The position numbers were made by a program, and so were the translations under genes. The notes under the pieces were generated by a model. That model did not search any database and was not told the origin of the DNA. It saw only the letters and a program-made list of their open reading frames with translations. A stretch of DNA of 55,173 nucleotides from Streptomyces misionensis (GTDB taxonomy: Bacteria > Actinomycetota > Actinomycetes > Streptomycetales > Streptomycetaceae). This document shows, piece by piece, positions 1 to 8,288 of this stretch; the first letter of the stretch is position 1; every line of letters begins with the position of its first letter. The stretch lies in assembly GCF_007896895.1 (NCBI RefSeq), contig NZ_VOGW01000148.1:1876-57048 (forward strand), given 5' to 3'.

Positions 1-821
1 AAGCCCGGGTCCATCCCGCCGAGCGCGTGCGTGCACAGGCAGTCCCGCGCCCCGTTCTCCGGCAGCGCGGCCACGGCGTCGAAGAGCACCCCGCGCAGCC
101 GTTCCACGTTGGCCGCGAACACCCGCAGCACCTCCTCGTGGGAGACGCCCTCGCCGGTCTCGGCGCCCGCGTCGAGGTCGGTGACCAGGGTCAGGGAGGT
201 GTAGCACAGCTCCAGTTCGCGGGCGAGCGCCGCCTCGGGGTGGCCGGTCATGCCCACGACCGACCAGCCCTGCGCCTGGTGCCACAGCGATTCGGCGCGC
301 GTGGAGAAGCGCGGCCCCTCGACCACGACCAGCGTGCCACCGTCCACCGGCTCCCAGTCCCGGCCCCGGGCGGCCTTGAGCGCGACGGCCCGCCCGGTGG
401 GGCAGTAGGGGTCGGCCAGGGAGACGTGCACGACGTTCGGCACCGTGCCGTCGGGCAGCGGCAGTCCGTCGAAGTAGGACTGGGCCCGGGACTTGGTGCG
501 GTCGACGAACTGGTCCGGCACCAGCAGCGTGCCCGGCCCGTACTCGGGGCGCAGGCCGCCCACCGCGGACGGGCCGAGGACCTGCCGCACACCGAGGGAG
601 CGCAACGCCCACAGGTTGGCGCGGTAGTTGATGCGGTGCGGCGGCAGATGGTGGCCGCGGCCGTGCCGGGGCAGGAAGGCGACCCGCCGGCCGGCGACCT
701 CGCCGAGGAAGAGGGAGTCGCTGGGCGGCCCGTAGGGGGTGTCCACCTGGACCTCGGTCACGTCCTCGAGGAACGAGTAGAAGCCCGAGCCGCCGATTAC
801 GCCGATCTCTGCGTTCGCCAT
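1..821 (-). CDS. mtnP: S-methyl-5'-thioadenosine phosphorylase (3' end cut by window edge)
   Basis: Cytosolic phosphorylase that splits S-methyl-5'-thioadenosine into adenine and 5-methylthioribose-1-phosphate in methionine salvage. The ATG at 821-819 opens a frame with no stop to the window start, giving about 273 residues; family members have about 275-280, so only the last few are missing. Visible family features are the N-terminal GGSGFY (residues 10-15), a His/Arg-rich phosphate-binding stretch near residues 62-75 (HGRGHH then HRINYRAN), EGPRFSTRAES near residue 170, and the purine-binding GMTGHPEA region after it. The product reads like an actinobacterial MTA phosphorylase throughout. 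Related purine nucleoside phosphorylases are the main alternative. Confidence 0.93.
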   Translation of the reverse strand, partial: MANAEIGVIGGSGFYSFLEDVTEVQVDTPYGPPSDSLFLGEVAGRRVAFLPRHGRGHHLPPHRINYRANLWALRSLGVRQVLGPSAVGGLRPEYGPGTLLVPDQFVDRTKSRAQSYFDGLPLPDGTVPNVVHVSLADPYCPTGRAVALKAARGRDWEPVDGGTLVVVEGPRFSTRAESLWHQAQGWSVVGMTGHPEAALARELELCYTSLTLVTDLDAGAETGEGVSHEEVLRVFAANVERLRGVLFDAVAALPENGARDCLCTHALGGMDPG

Positions 822-948
822 GGCCAAGACATTAGCTGGCCGTGCGTCCGCACAGCAGGGGGTGGCGCGGGGGTTCCCGCGCCCCGGCCGGGAAACGCCG
901 AGGACCCCGCCGTCGTGCGACAGCGGGGCCGGCGTCGAGCGGAGGGCC

Positions 949-1269
949 TCAGGCGGCCGAGGTGCCCGTCGAGCCGGAGGCCGACGACGCGGACGGCGCC
1001 GAGGACGACTTCGAGTCGGACGACGACGAGGAGGAGCCGGACGCCGACGAGGAGCCGGACGACTTCGAGGCCGGGCTGCTGCTCGACGTGGAGCCGCGGG
1101 AATCGTTGCGGTAGAAGCCGGAGCCCTTGAAGACGATGCCGACCGCGGAGAACACCTTCTTCAGGCGGCCACCGCAGCTGGGGCACTCGGTCAGAGCGTC
1201 GTCGGTGAACTTCTGCACCGCCTCGAGGCCCTCGCCGCACTCGGTGCACTGGTACTGGTAGGTCGGCAC
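949..1269 (-). CDS. FmdB-type zinc ribbon protein with Ser-rich tail
   Basis: Small protein of 106 residues of the FmdB/CxxC_CxxC_SSSS family; a regulatory role is suspected in some bacteria but the exact function is unknown. The sequence starts MPTYQYQCTECG and carries two CxxC pairs (Cys8/Cys11 and Cys29/Cys32) that would bind one zinc. From about residue 55 it is an acidic Ser/Ala-rich low-complexity tail. I chose the GTG start at 1269 because a GGAGGAAG ribosome-binding site lies just upstream and the family begins MPTYxYxC; an upstream in-frame start at 1296 is not supported. A CIRCE-like operator sits directly in front, suggesting heat-shock control. Confidence 0.9.
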   Translation of the reverse strand: MPTYQYQCTECGEGLEAVQKFTDDALTECPSCGGRLKKVFSAVGIVFKGSGFYRNDSRGSTSSSSPASKSSGSSSASGSSSSSSDSKSSSAPSASSASGSTGTSAA

Positions 1270-1279
1270 TGTCTTCCTC

Positions 1280-1306
1280 CTGGCACTCTCACTCAATGAG
1301 TGCTAA
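1280..1306 (-). promoter_or_regulatory. CIRCE-like HrcA operator upstream of fmdB-type gene
   Basis: Arms CTGGCACTC (1280-1288) and GAGTGCTAA (1298-1306) are separated by exactly 9 bases. The consensus CIRCE is TTAGCACTC-N9-GAGTGCTAA, so the right arm is perfect and the left arm differs at two positions. It ends 11 bases upstream of the GTG start at 1269, next to the ribosome-binding site, which is where HrcA would repress. Confidence 0.7.
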
Positions 1307-1336
1307 CGACGCTCCATAGTGACGTATTCCCGGGGA

Positions 1337-2632
1337 TCAGTCCACCGTGACCGGCGTGCGGTGACCGACGCCACGCGCAACCTCCTGGCTCTGCCGGTGC
1401 CCGGCGAGCCGCGAGCGCAGCGTCACCAGGGTCACCAGGGCGAGCACCGTGCCGCCCATCGGCACCAGGAATCCCGAGCCGTCCCACAGCCGGTCCTCGA
1501 GCTGCCCGGCCACGGTGACCGCGGCCGCCTGGCCCAGCGCCACCGCGCCGGTCAGCCAGGTGAAGGCCTCGGTGCGGGCGCCGGCCGGGACCAGGCCGTC
1601 GACCAGGGTGTAGCCGGTGATCAGCGACGGCGCGATGCACATGCCGACCAGCAGGCCGAGTGCGGCGAGCAGCGGCACGGAGTGCGCCGTCCACAGCGCG
1701 GAGGCGGCCACCGCGAGCGCCGTGTAGCCGAGGACCAGGCGGCGCTGGGGGGCCGTCTTCCAGGCGATGGCGCCGCAGACGATGCCGGACAGCATGTTGC
1801 CCGCGGCGAACACGCCGTACAGGACGCCGTTCAGGCCGGGCTCGCCGATCGACTCGGTGAAGGCGGCAAGGGAGACCTGCATGCCGCCGAAGACCGAGCC
1901 GATGCCGAGGAAGGTCACGATCAGCACGCGCACACCGGGCACGCGCAGCGCGGAGCCGTGGTGCTCGCGGGGGTGCCCGTCCCGCGCGCCCACCTGCGGC
2001 TGGGTGCTCTTCTGCGCGGCGAACAGCAGGCCGCCGACGAGGGTCAGCCCCGCCTCGGTGAGCAGGCCCGCCGCCGGGTCGACGGCGGTGCACAGAGCGG
2101 TCGCCAGCAGGGGTCCGAAGACGAAGGTCAGCTCGTCGGTGACCGACTCGAACGCGGCCGCGGTGGCCATCAGGGGCGTGCCCTGGAGCTGCACGCCCCA
2201 GCGCGCCCGCACCATGGGGCCGACCTGCGGCACCGAGGCGCCGGTCGGCACGGCCGCCAGGAAGAGCGCCCACAGGGGGGCGTGCGCCAGCGCGAGCGCG
2301 GTCAGGGACAGGCCGGCCAGCGCGTGCACCAGGACGCCCGGGAGCAGCACGGCGCGCTGGCCGTAACGGTCGGCCAGGCGCCCGCTGTAGGGCGCGAACA
2401 GCGCCATGGAGACGCCGGTGACGGCCGCGGCGGCGCCCGCGGCGCCGTACGAGCCGGTGGTGTGCTGCACCAGCAGCACGATGGAGAGGGTGAGCATCGC
2501 GAACGGCTGCCGCGCCGCGAAACCGGGGAGCAGGAAGGTCCACGCGCCGCGGGTGCGCAGCAGTGGTCCGTATCCCGGGCGGGAGGACGCCGTCGAGGTC
2601 TTCGCCGATTCGTCGGTGACCGTGGATCCCAC
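1337..2632 (-). CDS. MFS transporter
   Basis: Integral membrane protein of 431 residues, predicted to have about 12 transmembrane helices and to be a secondary transporter of the major facilitator superfamily. A cytosolic N-terminus of about 30 residues precedes the first hydrophobic segment. The loop between helices 2 and 3 reads SGRLADRYGQR, a good match to the MFS signature GxLADRxGRR. Paired hydrophobic blocks run the length of the protein, with a hydrophilic loop in the middle (GARDGHPREHH). No substrate can be named from sequence; multidrug or sugar efflux are both possible. It is transcribed in the same direction as the fmdB-type gene but is separated from it by the CIRCE-like site. 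Confidence 0.85.
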   Translation of the reverse strand: MGSTVTDESAKTSTASSRPGYGPLLRTRGAWTFLLPGFAARQPFAMLTLSIVLLVQHTTGSYGAAGAAAAVTGVSMALFAPYSGRLADRYGQRAVLLPGVLVHALAGLSLTALALAHAPLWALFLAAVPTGASVPQVGPMVRARWGVQLQGTPLMATAAAFESVTDELTFVFGPLLATALCTAVDPAAGLLTEAGLTLVGGLLFAAQKSTQPQVGARDGHPREHHGSALRVPGVRVLIVTFLGIGSVFGGMQVSLAAFTESIGEPGLNGVLYGVFAAGNMLSGIVCGAIAWKTAPQRRLVLGYTALAVAASALWTAHSVPLLAALGLLVGMCIAPSLITGYTLVDGLVPAGARTEAFTWLTGAVALGQAAAVTVAGQLEDRLWDGSGFLVPMGGTVLALVTLVTLRSRLAGHRQSQEVARGVGHRTPVTVD

Positions 2633-2828
2633 GGCCCGTGCCTTTCCGCCGCCTGGTAGCGCGCGGGCCCCGTGCGGGTCCGGTCGCCGAGAGCTGTCCT
2701 CTTGCGCGGACTGCGGTAGATACCGGCGCCCACGCAGAGGTGGGGGGCGTCCCGGCCGCCATACGGTCGCGCCAGCTCTGCGTCAGGCAGAGTTGGTTCG
2801 ATCAGGGTGCGCCCTCATCGTACAGGCG

Positions 2829-4352
2829 TCACCGTTTTCCGGTCGGTGAGCCGCCGGTCTCCGCCCCGTCCGAGCCCAGCCAGCTCGCCAGCTTGCCGCC
2901 GTGGGCGACCGCGCGCAGCCGTCGCTCCGCCGCGTCGCGCACCGGGTCGGTGGCGACCACCAGGAGTTCGTCGCCGCGCCGCAGCACCGTGCTGGGCAGC
3001 GGAACGAACGATTTTCCTTCCCGGACGACGAGGGTGACCGCGGAGCCCGAGGGCAGCCGCAGCTCGGCGATCTCCACGCCGTGCATCCGCGACTCCTCCG
3101 GGATGGTCACGGACAGCAGGTGCCCGCGCAGCCGCTCCAGGGGTGCCGACTCGATGCCGAGGTCGGCGGCCTCGCCCTTCTCGCCGAGCCGCAGCTTGCG
3201 CGCCAGCCAGGGCAGGGTCGGGCCCTGGACCAGGGTGTAGACGACGACCAGGACGAAGACGATGTTGAAGATGCTCCGGCTGCCGGTGACCCCGTTCACC
3301 ATGGGGATCGTCGCCAGGATGATGGGCACGGCGCCGCGCAGGCCGGCCCAGGACATGAGGGCCTGCTCCTGCCAGGGCACCCGGAACGGCGTGAGGCTGA
3401 GCACGACGCTGAGCGGGCGGGCCACCATGGTCAGCACCAGCCCGATCACCAGGGCGGGCACGATGTCGTCGCCCAGTTCGTGCGGGGTGACCAGCAGGCC
3501 GAGCAGGACGAACATGCCGATCTGGGCGATCCAGCCGAGCCCCTCGGCGAAGCCGCGGGTGGCCGGCCAGTGCGGGAGCTTGGCGTTGCCGAGCACCATG
3601 GAGGCCAGGTAGACCGCGAGGAAGCCGCTGCCGTGCCCGAGGGCGCCGGCCGCGTACGCCGAGATGGCGATGGCCATGACGGCGATCGGGTAGAGGCCGG
3701 AGGCGGGCAGCGCCACGTGCCTGAGCCCCCAGGAGCCGGCGAAGCCCACCGCGAGCCCGACGGCCGCGCCTATGGCCAGCTCCAGGGCTATCTCGCCCAG
3801 CAGCACGTACCAGTGCTCGACCGGTCCGGCCGTGGAGAAGGCGACGACCAGGATGACCACCGGGGCGTCGTTGAAGCCCGACTCCGCCTCCAGGGTGCCG
3901 GTCACCCGGGACGGCAGGGGGATTCTGCGCAGCACGGAGAAGACGGCCGCCGCGTCCGTCGAGGACACCACGGCGCCGACGATGAGGGCCTGCCGCCAGT
4001 CCAGCCCGACCAGATAGTGCGCGCCCGCCGCGGTGACCCCGACACTGACCGCGACGCCTCCGGTCGCGAGGACGGAGGCGGACGACAGGACCGGCCGGAT
4101 CTCCTTCCATTTCGTGCCGAGACCGCCCTCGGCGAGGATCACGACCAGGGCCGCGTAACCCATGACCTGCGTCACGGCGGCGCTGTCGAAGCGGATGTGG
4201 CCCAGGCCGTCCTGGCCCATGACGATGCCGATCCCCAGGTAGACGAGCAGGCTGGGGAGCCCGCTGCGGGAGGAGATCCGCACCGCCGCCACGGCGACGA
4301 GCAGGACGAGGGAGCAGACGAGCAGTAGCTGGTTGAGGTGGTGAACAGTCAG
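2829..4352 (-). CDS. K+/H+ antiporter, CPA1/NhaP2 type with C-terminal RCK_C domain
   Basis: Membrane cation/proton antiporter of the CPA1 family (NhaP2/CvrA-like), likely exporting K+ in exchange for H+. About 12 hydrophobic segments fill residues 1-390; the TM core carries the conserved GFNDAPVVI and SSTDAAAVF motifs typical of these antiporters. The C-terminal ~120 residues look like a TrkA_C/RCK_C regulatory domain (PSGSAVTLVVREGKSFVPLP, then LLVVATDP). The start is uncertain: the family beginning TVHHLNQLLLV follows a CTG at 4352 with GGAAGGGAA upstream; an in-frame canonical start exists at 4436 but adds 28 residues of non-family, Arg/Pro-rich sequence. Confidence 0.88.
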   Translation of the reverse strand: MTVHHLNQLLLVCSLVLLVAVAAVRISSRSGLPSLLVYLGIGIVMGQDGLGHIRFDSAAVTQVMGYAALVVILAEGGLGTKWKEIRPVLSSASVLATGGVAVSVGVTAAGAHYLVGLDWRQALIVGAVVSSTDAAAVFSVLRRIPLPSRVTGTLEAESGFNDAPVVILVVAFSTAGPVEHWYVLLGEIALELAIGAAVGLAVGFAGSWGLRHVALPASGLYPIAVMAIAISAYAAGALGHGSGFLAVYLASMVLGNAKLPHWPATRGFAEGLGWIAQIGMFVLLGLLVTPHELGDDIVPALVIGLVLTMVARPLSVVLSLTPFRVPWQEQALMSWAGLRGAVPIILATIPMVNGVTGSRSIFNIVFVLVVVYTLVQGPTLPWLARKLRLGEKGEAADLGIESAPLERLRGHLLSVTIPEESRMHGVEIAELRLPSGSAVTLVVREGKSFVPLPSTVLRRGDELLVVATDPVRDAAERRLRAVAHGGKLASWLGSDGAETGGSPTGKR

Positions 4353-4621
4353 CGGCGGTTCCCTTCCTTGGCCCGGGCGCGGGGACGCGCGGACGGCGCG
4401 AACACAAGATCCGAGGCTGCGGCGGACCGCATCCAAGTACTTCGTTACCTTACCTAATTCTTGACGCTTTCTTGACGTTCTTCGGAGATGGGCGACCGCT
4501 CGTGCGCGCTCGTTCCCGACTCCGCGTCAAGGCGGACAGGGTCCTGCGCCTATGGTTGCTCCAGCGCTCATTCAAAGTCACAGCCCGACCTGCCGCTCGC
4601 GTTAGGACAGCAAGGACAGCG

Positions 4622-7510
4622 ATGCCCCCGAACACCACCGCCACAACGGGTGACACCGCCACCACCGGTGCCGCGCCCGCCAAGTCCGGCAGGAAGAAGG
4701 GGCGAAGAGCCCGACTGCTCGTCCTGCTGCTGGTCATGGCCGTCATCGCAGGCATCGCCTACGGCGGGTACTGGTCGGTCAGCACGGTGCGCGCCTCCCT
4801 GCCGCAGACCACCGGATCGATCAAGCTCGACGGTCTGTCCGGCCCGGTCGACGTCAAGCGGGACGCCAACGGCATCCCGCAGATCTACGCGTCCTCGGAC
4901 GAGGACCTGTTCATGGCGCAGGGCTACGTCCAGGCGCAGGACCGGTTCTACGAGATGGACGTGCGCCGGCACATGACCGCCGGGCGCCTGTCGGAGATGT
5001 TCGGCAAGAGCCAGGTCAAGAACGACGAGTTCCTGCGCACCATGGGCTGGGACCGGGTGGCGAAGCAGGAGTACGACACCAAGCTGTCGGCCGCCACCAA
5101 GCGGTACCTGGACGCCTACTCCAAGGGCGTCAACGCCTACCTGAAGGGCAAGGACGGCAAGGACATCTCCCTGGAGTACGCCGCCCTCAACCTGACCAAC
5201 GACTACAAGCCCGAGCAGTGGACCCCGGTCGACTCGGTCTCGTGGCTGAAGGCGATGGCCTGGGACCTGCGCGGCAACATGCAGGACGAGATCGACCGCG
5301 CCCTGATGACGAGCCGGCTCGGCCCGCAGCAGATCCGGGACCTGTACCCGGACTACCCCTACAGCCGCAACAAGCCGATCGTGCAGGAAGGCCAGTACAG
5401 CGCGCTGACCAAGAGCTTCGAGCAGAGCGCCGGCGAGGGCACGCCGGTCGGCACGGGCACGACGGGCACCGGGACCACGGGCACGACGGGCACCACCGGT
5501 ACGACCGGCACAACGGGTACGACCGGCACCGGCACGGCCGGCGCCACGGGCTCGTCCACGGGCACCGCGGGCACGACCGGCACCGGAACCTCCACCGGCA
5601 CCGGTTCGGGCCTCACGAGCCAGCTGGGGGGCCTCTACAACGCCCTGGACAACCTTCCGACCGCCGTCGGCGTGAACGGCCAGGGCATCGGCTCCAACTC
5701 CTGGGTCGTCGCCGGGAAGTACACCATCACCGGCAAGCCGCTGCTGGCCAACGACCCGCACCTGGAGGCGTCCCTGCCGGGCGTCTGGTACCAGATGGGC
5801 CTGCACTGCCGGACCGTGTCGGCCAAGTGCCAGTACGACGTCACCGGTTACACGTTCGCCGGGATGCCCGGTGTGATCATCGGCCACAACGGCGACATCG
5901 CCTGGGGCATGACCAACTCCGGGGTCGACGTCTCGGACCTCTACCTGGAGAAGGTCACCGCGGGCGGCTACCAGTACGACGGCAAGGTGCGGCCCTTCAA
6001 GACCCGCGAGGAGACCATCAAGGTCGCCGGCGGCGCCCCGAAGAAGATCGTGGTGCGGCAGACCCAGGACGGGATGCCGCTGCTGTCCGACCGCGACGAC
6101 GAACTCGTCCAGGTCGGCAAGAAGGCCACGGTCAACACCGCGGCCCCGGACCGCGGCGACGGCTACGGCATCGCCCTGCGCTGGACCGCGCTCGACCCCG
6201 GCACCTCCATGGACGCCGTGTTCGCGCTCGACAAGGCGGCCGGCTGGACCGACTTCCGCGCCGCGGCCGCCAAGTTCGACGTGCCCTCGCAGAACCTGAT
6301 CTACGCCGACACCCGCAACCACATCGGCTACACGCTGCCCGGCAAGATCCCCACGCGCTCGGCCGCGGACGACGGCTCCGTGCCGGCGCCGGGCTGGGAC
6401 CCGCAGTACCGCTGGACCGGCTTCATCCAGCAGGACGAGCTGCCGTACGAGCTCGACCCCAAGCGCGGCTACATCGTCACCGCCAACCAGGCCGTGGTCG
6501 ACAAGGACAAGTACCCGTACACCCTGACCACCGACTGGGGCTACGGCACCCGCAGCCAGCGGATCACCGACCTGATCGAGTCCAAGATCAAGGGCGGCGG
6601 CAAGATCTCCACCGACGACATGCGGCAGATGCAGCTGGACGACAGCAGCGAGATCGCCAAGCTCCTGGTGCCGAAGCTGCTGAAGATCAACCTGGACGAC
6701 AAGAACGTGCGCGACGCGCAGAAGCTGCTGGAGGGCTGGGACTACACCCAGGACTCCGACTCGGCGGCCGCCGCGTACTTCAACGCCGTCTGGCGCAACA
6801 TCCTCAAGCTCGCCTTCGGCAACAAGCTCCCCAAGGAGCTGCGCGTCAAGGGCCAGTGCCTGTGGGTCGACAAGATCGACAGCACCGGTCCGGTGGACGA
6901 CGACACCAAGGTGCGCGAGTGCGGCCAGCGCGCCGACGACCAGGCGCAGCCGGACGGCGGCGACCGCTGGTTCGAGGTCGTGCGCAACCTGATGAACAAG
7001 CCGGACAGCGACTGGTGGAAGACCCCCAAGTCGGGCACCCGCCCGCCGGCCGCCACCATGGACCAGCTCTTCGGCCGCGCCATGATCGACGCCCGCTGGG
7101 AGCTGACCGCCAAGCTCGGCAAGGACATCGACACCTGGAGCTGGGGCCGGCTGCACCGCCTGTTCCTGAAGAACCAGACGCTCGGCACCGACGGCCCGAA
7201 GGTGCTCCAGTACCTGCTCAACCGGGGCCCCTGGAAGCTCAACGGCGGCGAGGCCGCGGTGGACGCGACCGGCTGGAACGCGGCCGGCGGCTACAACGTC
7301 GTCTGGGTGCCGTCGATGCGGATGGTGGTCAACCTCGCCGACCTCGACAAGTCCAAGTGGATCAACCTGACCGGCGCCTCCGGGCACGCCTTCAGCGCCC
7401 ACTACACGGACCAGACGGACAAGTGGGCCAAGGGTGAGCTGCTGCCCTGGTCGTACTCCGCCAAGGCGGTCGGCAAGAGCACGAGCGACACGCTGGTCCT
7501 CCAGCCGTAG
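4622..7510 (+). CDS. Penicillin acylase family protein (N-terminal nucleophile hydrolase)
   Basis: Secreted or membrane-anchored Ntn-hydrolase of 962 residues, of the penicillin/acyl-homoserine-lactone acylase family, cleaving amide bonds of acylated compounds. The precursor self-cleaves to expose a Ser: GSNSWVV puts the predicted nucleophile at Ser358, matching the SNxW start of known beta chains. One N-terminal transmembrane or signal-anchor segment lies near residues 30-55. Just before the beta chain is a Gly-Thr repeat linker (about residues 277-330), in the region expected to contain the removed spacer. The ATG at 4622 follows AAGGACAGCG; an upstream in-frame start at 4472 adds a basic leader that I reject. 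The substrate is unknown; quorum quenching, antibiotic or lipopeptide acyl groups are possible. Confidence 0.9.
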   Translation: MPPNTTATTGDTATTGAAPAKSGRKKGRRARLLVLLLVMAVIAGIAYGGYWSVSTVRASLPQTTGSIKLDGLSGPVDVKRDANGIPQIYASSDEDLFMAQGYVQAQDRFYEMDVRRHMTAGRLSEMFGKSQVKNDEFLRTMGWDRVAKQEYDTKLSAATKRYLDAYSKGVNAYLKGKDGKDISLEYAALNLTNDYKPEQWTPVDSVSWLKAMAWDLRGNMQDEIDRALMTSRLGPQQIRDLYPDYPYSRNKPIVQEGQYSALTKSFEQSAGEGTPVGTGTTGTGTTGTTGTTGTTGTTGTTGTGTAGATGSSTGTAGTTGTGTSTGTGSGLTSQLGGLYNALDNLPTAVGVNGQGIGSNSWVVAGKYTITGKPLLANDPHLEASLPGVWYQMGLHCRTVSAKCQYDVTGYTFAGMPGVIIGHNGDIAWGMTNSGVDVSDLYLEKVTAGGYQYDGKVRPFKTREETIKVAGGAPKKIVVRQTQDGMPLLSDRDDELVQVGKKATVNTAAPDRGDGYGIALRWTALDPGTSMDAVFALDKAAGWTDFRAAAAKFDVPSQNLIYADTRNHIGYTLPGKIPTRSAADDGSVPAPGWDPQYRWTGFIQQDELPYELDPKRGYIVTANQAVVDKDKYPYTLTTDWGYGTRSQRITDLIESKIKGGGKISTDDMRQMQLDDSSEIAKLLVPKLLKINLDDKNVRDAQKLLEGWDYTQDSDSAAAAYFNAVWRNILKLAFGNKLPKELRVKGQCLWVDKIDSTGPVDDDTKVRECGQRADDQAQPDGGDRWFEVVRNLMNKPDSDWWKTPKSGTRPPAATMDQLFGRAMIDARWELTAKLGKDIDTWSWGRLHRLFLKNQTLGTDGPKVLQYLLNRGPWKLNGGEAAVDATGWNAAGGYNVVWVPSMRMVVNLADLDKSKWINLTGASGHAFSAHYTDQTDKWAKGELLPWSYSAKAVGKSTSDTLVLQP
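5450..5611 (+). repeat. Gly-Thr codon repeat tract inside penicillin acylase gene
   Basis: About 160 bases of imperfect GGC-AC(G/C/T)-AC(G/C) codon repeats encode a run of Gly-Thr(-Thr) units broken by a few Ala and Ser. It lies in the predicted linker between alpha and beta chains. Such a repeat can change copy number by slippage in multiples of three without breaking the frame. Confidence 0.85.
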
Positions 7511-7528
7511 CCGCCACGATCACCCCAA

Positions 7529-7560
7529 AACGGCCCTCCACGCGCGCGTGGAGGGCCGTT
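7529..7560 (+). terminator. Bidirectional terminator hairpin
   Basis: A 32-base perfect palindrome with 16-base arms (AACGGCCCTCCACGCG and its complement) lies 18 bases after the acylase stop and 15 bases beyond the stop of the convergent cyclo-ligase gene, so it can end both transcripts. Confidence 0.85.
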
Positions 7561-7575
7561 CCCGTGTCCACCGGC

Positions 7576-8193
7576 TCACCGGCCGAAGCGGCGCACCCCG
7601 GACGGCGTCACCACCGCGTGCACCGGCCGGTCGTGCGCCTGTGCCGGGACCCGGTCGACGACCTCGGCGTCGTACAGCAGCACCACCAGCCGGGGGCGGG
7701 CCCCCGCGCGCTCCAGCCGGGCCAGCACCCGGTCGTAGGAGCCGCCGCCGCGCCCCAGCCGCATCCCGCGCGCGTCCACCGCGAGTCCGGGCAGCAGGAC
7801 CACGTCCGCGTCCGTCACGGCACCGGGGCCGAGCCGCGCGCCCGACGGCTCGAACAGGGCCATCTTCCCGCCGTGTCGGACCCGGGCCAGGGAATCCGGG
7901 CCGGTGTACTCGCCCCAGTCGAGGTCGTTGTCGGGCAGCAGCGCGGGCAGCAGGACCCGCGTCCCCCGCGCGCGCAGCGCCTCCAGCAGCGCGCCCGTGC
8001 CGGGCTCGGTGCCCACCGAGACGTACGCGGCGACCGTGCGCGCCCGCGCCAGCTCGGGCAGTTCCAGGGCGCGCGCGGCCAGCGCCCGGCCCGATTCCCG
8101 TACGTCATCCTCGGGCAACCCCCTCCTCACCGAGAGGAGGTCTCGCCGCAACTTGCGCTTGTCAGACTCGTCCGCGCGTCCGTCGTGTTCCAC
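7576..8193 (-). CDS. 5-formyltetrahydrofolate cyclo-ligase
   Basis: Converts 5-formyl-THF to 5,10-methenyl-THF using ATP (MTHFS; FAU1/YgfA family), a folate salvage step in the cytosol. The protein of about 205 residues has the basic N-terminal KRKLRRDLLSVRR segment, VAAYVSVGTEPGT, and the family's ATP/Mg-binding signature GLAVDARGMRLGRGGGSYDR in the C-terminal half. I chose the GTG at 8193 by homology of what follows; another in-frame start at 8271 would add 26 residues that overlap the galU promoter region. It is divergent from galU. Confidence 0.92.
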   Translation of the reverse strand: MEHDGRADESDKRKLRRDLLSVRRGLPEDDVRESGRALAARALELPELARARTVAAYVSVGTEPGTGALLEALRARGTRVLLPALLPDNDLDWGEYTGPDSLARVRHGGKMALFEPSGARLGPGAVTDADVVLLPGLAVDARGMRLGRGGGSYDRVLARLERAGARPRLVVLLYDAEVVDRVPAQAHDRPVHAVVTPSGVRRFGR

Positions 8194-8288
8194 GGGTCGT
8201 TCTCGCGCCCTTTCTTGATTTCCGTCATCGAAGGGTCGGCCAACCGGGCTCCGGATTGCCCCTAAAGGCACCGGTTAAGGTGGCGGGC

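Noticed and set aside
5450..5611. Repeat tract as a CRISPR array
   Set aside because: The repeats are codon-level Gly-Thr units inside an open gene, without spacers or cas genes. No CRISPR array was seen in the window.
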